A DNA stretch of 64,000 nt from Cordia subcordata. Its lineage: Eukaryota > Streptophyta > Magnoliopsida > Boraginales > Cordiaceae. The notes under the pieces are model-generated. The model was not told the origin of the DNA. It did not search any database and saw only the letters and a list, made by a program, of their open reading frames with translations. This document shows, piece by piece, positions 56,541 to 64,000 of the stretch. Every line of letters begins with the position of its first letter. Position 1 is the stretch's first letter. The position numbers and the translations under genes are program-made. Location: contig JAPTOF010000010.1 in the NCBI GenBank assembly GCA_028554755.1, positions 4,810,001-4,874,000 on the forward strand. The letters are read 5' to 3'.

Positions 56541-58666
56541 TAAGAGAAGGTAAGTCAAAATTTTACACTTTTATAAATAATGATATACAAAGTAATTTGA
56601 ATTTTATTATTTTGATTGATTTTATTTTACAATTTTATAACATGATATATTTATTTTAAATTTAGAGCTATAACTCTATAATCTATTTATCTATTGTTGA
56701 AAAATTATAAGGTGAATGACAAATTATCTCTAGAGATCTTTTAGTTTTCCTACTAACTCATTTAATTCATTGGAGTTGTGGATTTTTTCAATTATGATTT
56801 CTTACACAAGTGTAGTAACTTTTGAATTTCTCCACTATCTTGAAATGGATTTAATTTAACGAATTTTGAGACCCTTTGAGTGTCTTTTATGAATATAGTA
56901 ATGATGGCTTGGTTTTCTCTTAAACCTATATAATAATTCTTCAAGGCATTATACAACATAACATAAATTACCTCTACTAACAAAATTTTAGAGCATAAAT
57001 AGCATATAGACCATAAATTTTTATCACGTTCACTACTTGTTTGCATCAGTATTCATCACATGTATAAGAAAGGGTTCACCACTGAAAAGTTTGCAGACTT
57101 TTGTTCTTGGAGTACTATAATCATAAAAGGTATAAACGATATATCATGGGAAGGTGGCGTCACAGAACTGTTAGCATCGTAGTATAGGTGTAAAGTCCTT
57201 AAGGAGATTGAACTTACTCGAGTCTCTTTTATTCGGTTTTCTTTGACATATTATTCAATTTTCTTTAGTTTATATTTTAGTTTTTTAGGTTATGTATTTT
57301 CTATATTATTCAGTTATTTATTTATTATTAATTTTTATTTCTTTATTATGTTTTCGCAATTATTTTGTCAACAACTATGTTTGTATCTATATGTATACAA
57401 ATACACATCTTAAAAAAGGTTTGGAAGCTTTAGAATAATCCACATGGTGTAGTCTTAGATGTGTCATTATTAGTTTGCAATAAAAAATTGGTGTTTAAAA
57501 GTTTAAAAGGTTTGGTACCATAAGAGGTATCATGAGAAAATTTGGAACCAAGTATTATCATAATATTTTTATTTGACACTTTTTGAAGACTTTTATCCCA
57601 TAAAAAAATACAAAGAGACATATAGAATATGTAAAATTATAGATTATTCACCTTATAAGAGTTCACATGACCTTAGAGTATACAATTATCAATATAAATA
57701 CAAAAATGAGTTTAGAAGTTCAGAAGATTTGGTGCCAAAAGATAGTTTAAAACTAAAGTGTTTCCATTAATCTTTTAATTTAACACTTTTAAGGATTTCT
57801 ATTATACAGACACATACAAAGAAAAATATATTATACTTAGATATAAATACATACATATATATGTTCATTATGTATTTATCTACCTTAAGTTTTGGAGGCC
57901 TTTCAATTTACCACTACTAATGTGCAAATAAATAAGTAAATTTAAATGTTCAAAAGATTTGATGCTATAATATAGATTAGAACTAAAAGTTACCATAATG
58001 TATTTTTTTATATATTTATTTCAATAATGACCCAAACTCGAGACTTATAAAAGAATTTTAATATTAAATTTTTTCAATTATATATATTAAAAAATTTCAA
58101 ATTTTTAGTAAATAATTGGAATTTAGAACTCTAAAATTTAAATTTAATTTAAATTTGAGAAACTATAATTCAATATTTTTAGAAAAATACCTAATAAAAA
58201 ATTCACACGTTTGAAAATAACTAGTGATAAATGAAAATAATGCAGATAAACCACTCAATGTTTTGTCTAAATGAAGCTTCTTGATTCTGTCATTAACGTG
58301 ATGCCAAAATCTAATGTCATGGGTGAGAATACGCTGACATGCAATGATTATTTTGTAAACATACACTCTAATGCTTGTAAATATTTACTTATGAACATAT
58401 AATATAATATTTTGATATTTAAAAATTTGTGAATATATAATTTAAATGTTATGAATAAATAATATAAGATTTGTAAACAATTAAAACAATAAAATTTACT
58501 AGTAAGTACATAGCATAAGAGTTGCTTTATAATTACTGCCTCATCTAATAGTTTAAACTTATAAAAAAAATATTGGTGTATTTATAATATGTATTAACAC
58601 ACCCTACACATGCATGCGGGGTGCTTTGAGTGGACAATTAGTTTAACGTTTTCAAGCATGTGGCAG
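56541..58666. other. AT-rich intergenic DNA
   Basis: No gene seen. Segments at about 57425-57560 and 57700-57770 share TTTAGAAGTT.A.AAG.TTTGGT-type phrases, so weak internal repetition is present. Confidence 0.45.
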
Positions 58667-58737
58667 TGAGTTTCGACCCTGAGACCGTTTGCTTCTAGGC
58701 TGTGAAACCATGTTATATTTACCACTTCGTCTAAAAG
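58667..58737. repeat. Dispersed tRNA-like repeat fragment (same type as the ALOG intron)
   Basis: GTGAGTTTCGACCCTGAGAC followed by ACCATGTTATATTTACCACT aligns with 45748-45815. It lies directly against the copia LTR. Confidence 0.6.
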
Positions 58738-59069
58738 TGTTGGGGAAAAACATGCAAACACGAAGAATATGAGAAGAAATAACGGACACAAAAATTACGT
58801 AATTCGGCTTTAAAGCCTACGTCTACGGGTGGCAGAGAATAATTCTATTATTAATCACGAATATTACAAGGCTCTCACTTTGGTTTCTCTCTCACACATA
58901 ACATAATGAGTATTGCCACATATTTATAGTGCAAAGGTTTCCCAAACCTATTAAGCAGAAAAGGCAACTAATTAATTATGTGCTACAAAAGGTAACAAGC
59001 GAATAAAATAATATGCTAACAAGGAAATCTGCTATTCTTGTTGCCCAAGAATACGGGCCACATTCAACA
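58738..59069 (-). repeat. 3' LTR of the copia element
   Basis: A 332-bp sequence begins on the plus strand with TGTTGGGG and ends TTCAACA, giving TGTTG...CAACA inverted ends. The TATTTATAGTG at about 58920 gives a TATA-like box on the minus strand (TATAAATA). Confidence 0.85.
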
Positions 59070-59084
59070 AATCTCCACCTTGGC
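59070..59084 (-). other. Polypurine tract of the copia element
   Basis: The minus strand reads CCAAGGTGGAGATT next to the LTR start TGTTGAATG, a typical plant copia arrangement. Confidence 0.8.
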
Positions 59085-59263
59085 ACGTATTCGCTCCAAT
59101 CAATACACCATCATCCCTGCAGCCAACTGCCTCTAAGAGCTCAATGCTCTGCACCGCAAATAGCAACCAAGTCCAAGCAATGCTTAAACTTGCTGACTGG
59201 AACCACCTTAGTCATCATATCTGCTGGATTCTCATGGGTAGATATCTTCTACACCGATATGAT

Positions 59264-59790
59264 TTATTGTGATACAACATCTCTGATAAAATGATATCTG
59301 ATATCAATGTGTTTAGCCCTCTCATGATACATCTGATTCTTCGTCAGATGGATTGCACTCTGGCTATCACAAAAAACTGTACTTGTATCTTGCTGCAGTC
59401 TAAAATCACGAACTAGGCCTTGTAACCACATGGCCTCCTTCACAGCTTCTGCAATTGCCATGTACTCCGCTTCAGTAGTCGACAATGCCACGATGATCGT
59501 AATGTCGCTTTCCAACTGATAGCACATCCAGAGAGAGTAAACACGTAACTCGTCAGAGATCTTCTCTTATCAAGGTCACCCGCAAAGTCTGAATCACAAT
59601 AACCCACCAACCTCGCGCAATCTGCAGTCATCTTGCTAAATAGCAATCCTATATTTGCAGTGCCACGCAAATATCTCATTATCCATTTCACCGCTTCCCA
59701 GTGTGTTTTCCCAGGTGATGCCATATACCTGCTCACAACACTAACTGCATGTGAAATATCAGGTCGAGTGCACACCATAGCATACATCAA
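59264..59790 (-). pseudogene. Copia RNase H domain
   Basis: Frame 59790-59440 gives MYAMVCTRPDISHAVSVVSR, WIMRYLRGTANIGL and LVGYCDSDFAGDLDKRRSL. After a frameshift near 59516 the frame 59527-59264 continues VALSTTEAEYMAIAEAVKEA, VFCDSQSAIHL and HERAKHIDIRYHFIRD. All catalytic motifs are recognisable, but the frame is split. Confidence 0.9.
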
Positions 59791-60806
59791 CTACCGACAG
59801 CACTCGAGTATGGAACATAAGACATATGCTCCACCTCCTCCTCAGTTTTAGGTGACAAATCTGCAGACAACTTGAAATGAGCAGCAAGCGGCACACTCAC
59901 AGGCTTAGCTTTAAGCATCCCGAAACGCTCTAGCACCTTCTCAATATAACTCTGTTGAGACAAGAACAACTTCCCAGCATTTCTATATCTGTGAATCTCC
60001 ATGCCAAGAATCTTCTTTGCTGCTCCAAGATCCTTTATCTCAAACTTATCACCTAGTTGCTTCTTTAATTCGGCGATTGCAGACATGCTTTTAGCAGCAA
60101 TAAGCATATCATCAACATACAACAATAAGTATACAAACGAGCTATCTGGAAGCCTTTTAAGATACACACAGCTGTCATAGGCACTCCTTGTGTATCCAGC
60201 ACCTACCATGAATGTGTCAAATCTCTTATACCATTGCCGAGGTGACTGCTTCAACCCATACAAGGACTTCTTCAGTTTGCAAACATGGTTCTCCTTACCA
60301 GGCACTACATACCCCTCTGGTTGACTCATGTAAATTTGCTCTTCAAGATCACCATGCAAAAATGCCGTTTTCACATCTAGCTGCTCAAGCTCTAAGTCAT
60401 GAAGAGCAACCAAGGCAAGTAAAACCCTAATGGAACTATGCTTCACAACCGGAGAGAACACTTCGTTGAAGTCAACACCCTCCCTTTGTGTATAGCCTTT
60501 TGCCACCAACCGTGCCTTGTGTCGAGGACCTTCAACCCCTGGAGTACCTTCCTTTTTCTTGTAAACCCATTTGCAACCAACAATTCGCTGTCCCTTAGGC
60601 AATTCAACAAGCTCCCATGTTTGATTCTTATGAAAAAACTCAATCTCCTCACTCATGGCACCCACCCACTGAGCAGAATCTTTCCCAGATATGGCTTCTT
60701 TGTATGAATTCGGCTTATGTCCTTCAATTGTTTCGTCAACAGTCAAAGCATAAGGAACAAGATCAGCGTATCTGTACCTTTGAGGCTCTCTAATCTGTCT
60801 CCTTTC
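59787..60806 (-). pseudogene. Copia reverse transcriptase (RVT_2)
   Basis: A 319-codon open frame (60746-59787): WELVELPKGQRIVGCKWVYK, KARLVAKGYTQREGVDF, LDVKTAFLHGDLEE, KSLYGLKQSPRQWY, the catalytic YVDDMLIA and LGMEIHR. It ends at a stop just where the LMYAMVCTRPD motif should follow. Confidence 0.92.
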
Positions 60807-61690
60807 TCACCCAGTGGCAATGTTGTACTTCTGTTGTTCAGGCACATTTTGATCATGTACCTCAGTTGGTTGAGTCGGCTGAATTTGACTGCTACTATTG
60901 CTAGATGGAATATTTGGAACATCAGCAAATACCTCAACTTGCTCTTTGACACTGTGGTCTAAACCAGCTACCGCTTTCTCCTTTTCTTGGTCTAATAAAG
61001 CAGACTCATTGAATATGACATCCCTTCTTATGAGGAAACTTGGAGACTTTGGATCTGTGCACCACAACCTGTAACCTTTCTTCTCGGACGCAGAGCCTAG
61101 AAATATGCATTTCTTTGACCTCAGCTCCAACTTGTCATCCTTCACGTGAGCGTATGCAGAGTAACCGAACACCCTCAATCGAGAGTAGTCAGCAGGCTTG
61201 CTAGACCATAACTCAAAAGGAGTTTTCAATTCAATAGCTTTGGATGGAGACCTATTCACCAAGAAGCATGTCGTATTGACAGCTTCAGCCCAAAAGTCTT
61301 GACTCAAACCAGATTAGGAGAGCATACAACGAGCTCTCTCCACCAGAGTTCTATTCATGCGTTCTGCAACTCCATTCTGTTGAGGTGTCTCTACATATGT
61401 GCGGTGTCTCACAATGCCATGTTTCCTACAGAACTCATCAAACTCTTTATTGCAATATTCCAACCCATTGTCAGTCCTAAGACGCTTAATTTGTTTACCA
61501 GTCTGCTTCTCAATCAACGTCTTTCACTCGACAAATGTTGGAAACGCCTCATCTTTAGTTTTCAAGAAGTATACCCACACCATCTGAGAGTATGCATCAA
61601 TGAAAGTAATGTAATACCTTGCACCTTTCTTAGAAGGAACTTTATTAGGACCCCAAAGATCAGAATGAATATAATCAAGTGTACCTTTGG
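60807..61690 (-). pseudogene. Copia integrase core and C-terminal region
   Basis: The catalytic region at 61517-61314 reads RLRTDNGLEYCNKEFDEFCR and TPQQNGVAERMNRTLVERAR (second Asp and Glu of the D,D,E triad). The first Asp region (HSDLWGP) is in the 61690-61530 segment. A stop at 61314 precedes the 166-codon frame FWAEAVNTTCFLVNRSPSKA, RVFGYSAYAHV and KCIFLGSASEKKGYR. Confidence 0.9.
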
Positions 61691-61697
61691 TGTTCTC

Positions 61698-62054
61698 CTA
61701 CCCCTTGCTGAACTTCACCCTGGTTTGCTTTCCAAAGACACAATGCTCGCAGAATTCAAGCTTTTCAGTTCTTTGTCCACAAAGCAAATCCCTCTTACTC
61801 AGCTCGGTCAGTCCCCTCTCGCTCATATGGCCCAACCTTTTATGCCACAACTGCGTAGTGTCATTATCACTCTCCTCGGATGTAACAGCTACAACACCTG
61901 TAACTGTACTACCTTGAAGGACATATAGGCCGCCAATCAAGTTCACTTTCAAGAGCACAATTGCACATTTGGTCACCTTTAAGACCCCATTCTCACTTCG
62001 AAATTTGTATCCATGATGAGAATCCAAACGCCCAAGAGAAATCAAGTTTTTCTT
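61698..62054 (-). pseudogene. Copia GAG-pre-integrase domain
   Basis: LISLGRLDSHHGYKF is followed by LWHKRLGHMSERGLTEL and CEHCVFGKQTRVKF, the HHCC zinc-binding N-terminus of copia integrase. A TAG at 62055-62057 separates it from the protease frame, and a stop at 61698 from the core. Confidence 0.9.
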
Positions 62055-63128
62055 CTACTCCGGTACATGCCAACACTCGATAGATCTTGTAATACCATCA
62101 AACATCTTGATATTTACGATGCCTATTCCCTCCACCTTCAACGAAAGATCATTACCTAGAAAGACTTTCCCTTCTCTTTTGGAATAAGAAGAGAACCAGT
62201 CGTGCCTAGGACACATATGGAACGTTGCACCAGTATCAAGAATCCATTGATTATGCCACTGTGATCCACTCACAGTCAAAACTTCCCCGGTACTACTCGA
62301 GTTATCTCCATCACTGTCAGCACTCTCCACCACATTAGCTGAATTCTCCATCTTTTTCTTTCCTTTTGATTTTGGACATTCTTTCTTAATGTGACCCTTT
62401 TCACCACACTCGAAACAGCGTAGCTTCCTTACTCTTGATTTTGACCTTGACTTGCTTTTCTTTCTACTCGAAGATCCCCCTCTATTCTTCGATCTCCCTC
62501 TACTCACTAAACCTTCCCCATGAACTTCTTCCCTATGTCCCGGAATATGTGTTTGAAGATCCATCGATTTTAATGAAGTAATCACATCTTCAAAGGTAAT
62601 TTTATCCCTCCCGTACAACATAGTGTCCACAAAGTTCATATATGAAGGCGGTAAGGAGCATAATACGATCATAGCTTGATCTTCTTCATCAATTTTTACA
62701 CCCACATCCTTCAAAGCAATAAAACAAGAGGTAAACTCATCAAGGTGTTGTTTTAGTGACGTACCTTCTTTCATTCTAAGATGATACAATCGCTTCTTCA
62801 AGTAGAGATGATTGGTGAGAGATTTAGATGCATACAATTCCACCAAAGTATTCCAAGCCTCAACTGCTGTCGTCTTCTCAGCAATCTCCAACAATACTTC
62901 ATTTGTCACGGACATATGTATTGCACTCAAGGCTTTCGCTTCAAGTTCTTCTCTCACTGCTAGTTCCGTCTTTTCCATGATCACTTCTTCAATGACTTTC
63001 CAAAGTCCTTGCATTGTCATAAATGCCTTGAATTTGATCTTCCAAAGACTGAAACTCATTCTCCCGTCAAACTTCTCGATTTCAAACTTTCCACCTGTGG
63101 AAGACATCTTCGTTTGCACAAAACTCAT
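62055..63128 (-). pseudogene. Copia gag and aspartic protease (357-codon frame)
   Basis: The frame starts MSFVQTKMSSTGGKF. Residues 10-200 form the copia gag domain (SLWKIKFKAFMTMQGLW, YLKKRLYHLRMKEGTSL, LCSLPPSYMNFVDTM). A basic Arg/Ser/Lys stretch and the knuckle CFECGEKGHIKKEC follow at about 240-255. The protease active site WILDTGATFHMC lies near residue 295. It ends at a TAG (62055) that interrupts an otherwise continuous polyprotein. Confidence 0.92.
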
Positions 63129-63985
63129 ACTTCATGATGGAATTTGGCTCAACAGATCACAAAAACGGATTCAGCACGTCGAAAAACCTTAGAAACACCC
63201 CTGGTCAACTTTGGTCAATACCGGTCAAAGTCAAACCTATTGGTCAAAGTCAACACCGTCCCTAAACACGTACTTCGGAGCAGAATATGGAAAAAAAGAG
63301 CCCAAAAACGAACTCAGCACGTCGAAAAACATGGGGTAAGGCTTTGGTCAAAGCCGGTAAACCCTCGGTTAATGGTCAACGGTCAAAGTCAACCCTGGTC
63401 AACGCGGTCAAACTCTGGTCAACTGGTCCTTTTTTTTTTTTTGTTTCCTGTACTAGGCCCAAATCCAAAAATAAAAACTCTTTCCTTTTCTTTTTCCTCT
63501 TAGGCTATACCCAAAGCCCAAACCTAAAGAAAAATTTTCCTTCTTATTTTGGAAACTACCCAAGCCCAACACACACAAAAAAAAATTAACCCAGAACCCG
63601 GTCCAACCCCTAGCCTTCTACACAAACCCAAAACCAGATCCCGACCCAAAAATAAAACCAAATACCCGAAATCAAAAACTCGACCCGCTTAAGCAAAACC
63701 ACCAACCCACGGGTTGTTTATTCTCTACCCGTTTCTTCTCCTAAACAAGCCACCAAGACCCACCCAATTCAAGCTCACGTTCCAAGCCACCAACGCCGAC
63801 TCTGTAGCCATCACCAGGTTTCTCGTCGACCGGAGAGCTTGACAGTGCCGTCAGCAAGCCGAATATGCTAGCAGATAAGCACGCCTCATCGCACGATCTC
63901 GAGCTCTACCCGTCAATGGCCAATTGCTCCTATATTCACCAAATTGCACTTTAATGGTACCGAAACAATCCTAGTTGAACGCCGA
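63129..63985 (-). promoter_or_regulatory. Long untranslated leader of the copia element with clustered TTGACC motifs
   Basis: No protein domain is seen between gag and the primer site. On the plus strand 63200-63425 holds about ten GGTCAA hexamers (TTGACC on the element's sense strand, the WRKY W-box core) and three AGTCAA. CAGCACGTCGAAAAAC occurs twice (about 63173 and 63315). The rest is A/C-rich. Confidence 0.6.
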
Positions 63986-63999
63986 GCAAGATGATACCA
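63986..63999 (-). other. Primer-binding site of the copia element
   Basis: The minus strand reads TGGTATCATCTTGC. The first eight bases match the initiator-tRNA-Met primer site. The 5' LTR should begin within a few bases beyond the window end. Confidence 0.65.
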
Positions 64000-64000
64000 C

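Larger units (their letters stand above)
58738..64000 (-). mobile_element. Ty1/copia LTR retrotransposon (Tork/TNT1-like), defective, 5' LTR just outside the window
   Basis: Read on the minus strand: primer site at the window's right edge, a leader of about 860 bases, gag with zinc knuckle, protease, GAG-pre-integrase, integrase, reverse transcriptase and RNase H, polypurine tract, and 3' LTR (59069-58738). Protease-integrase-RT-RNase H is the copia order. In-frame stops (62055, 61698, about 61527, 61314, 60807, 59787) and a frameshift near 59516 mean it cannot make a full polyprotein. Confidence 0.93.

Noticed and set aside
61299..61928. Plus-strand 209-codon frame over the copia integrase
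   Set aside because: Antisense shadow; the minus strand carries clear integrase motifs.
1..64000. tRNA, rRNA, CRISPR or bacterial-type operon features
   Set aside because: None seen. The tRNA-like motifs at 45.75 and 58.68 kb are partial repeat fragments, not complete cloverleaf genes, and the window is eukaryotic.

Overview
This window looks like nuclear DNA of a eudicot plant. Three host genes are complete and one is partial. All have short exons, GT-AG introns (one apparent GC-AG) and plant-specific domain architectures (PH-RCC1-FYVE-BRX, ankyrin-RING of the XBAT34/35 type, ALOG/LSH). The rest is AT-rich intergenic DNA filled with LTR retrotransposons, MITEs and microsatellites. The species cannot be named from the sequence.

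Layout. 1-3232: small Ty3/gypsy chromovirus derivative on the minus strand with gag, protease and chromodomain but no RT or integrase; it interrupts the gag of a second, decayed plus-strand chromovirus (3238 to about 7670). 8243-11462: last three exons of an aldo/keto reductase on the plus strand, with a TTA-flanked Tourist-like MITE in its intron. 13743-20790: complete PRAF-type gene (PH, RCC1 repeats, FYVE, coiled coil, BRX), nine exons, 1077 aa. 21345-21581: dead RNase H fragment. 21895-24699: long-TIR, probably Mutator-like element with a perfect 9-bp target duplication and nested repeats. 25-28.3 kb: MITE, a duplicated block and a hAT-like relic. 28660-34107: complete XBAT34/35-type ankyrin-RING E3 ligase, nine exons, 474 aa. 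34.1-45.4 kb: gene desert with MITEs, tandem duplications and a hAT-like element. 45447-46168: ALOG/LSH3-LSH4-type gene, two exons, 207 aa. 51360-56535: Ty3/gypsy element with both LTRs and a TAAGG target duplication, broken by stops and frameshifts. 58738 to the window end: minus-strand Ty1/copia element (Tork/TNT1-like) whose primer-binding site falls on the last bases of the window, so its 5' LTR starts just outside.

The gene order PRAF-XBAT-LSH on one strand matches, from memory, the Arabidopsis neighbours AT3G23270-AT3G23280-AT3G23290, which suggests an old conserved block expanded here by transposons. The three genes work in different processes: membrane-binding RCC1 signalling, ubiquitin ligation, and organ-boundary transcription control. 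No joint pathway is implied.

The most interesting single observation is the 98-bp intron inside the ALOG domain. It is flanked by an 8-bp direct repeat (CAGGTACT), and its body resembles a tRNA-like dispersed repeat found again at 58.67 kb. This suggests an intron created by insertion.
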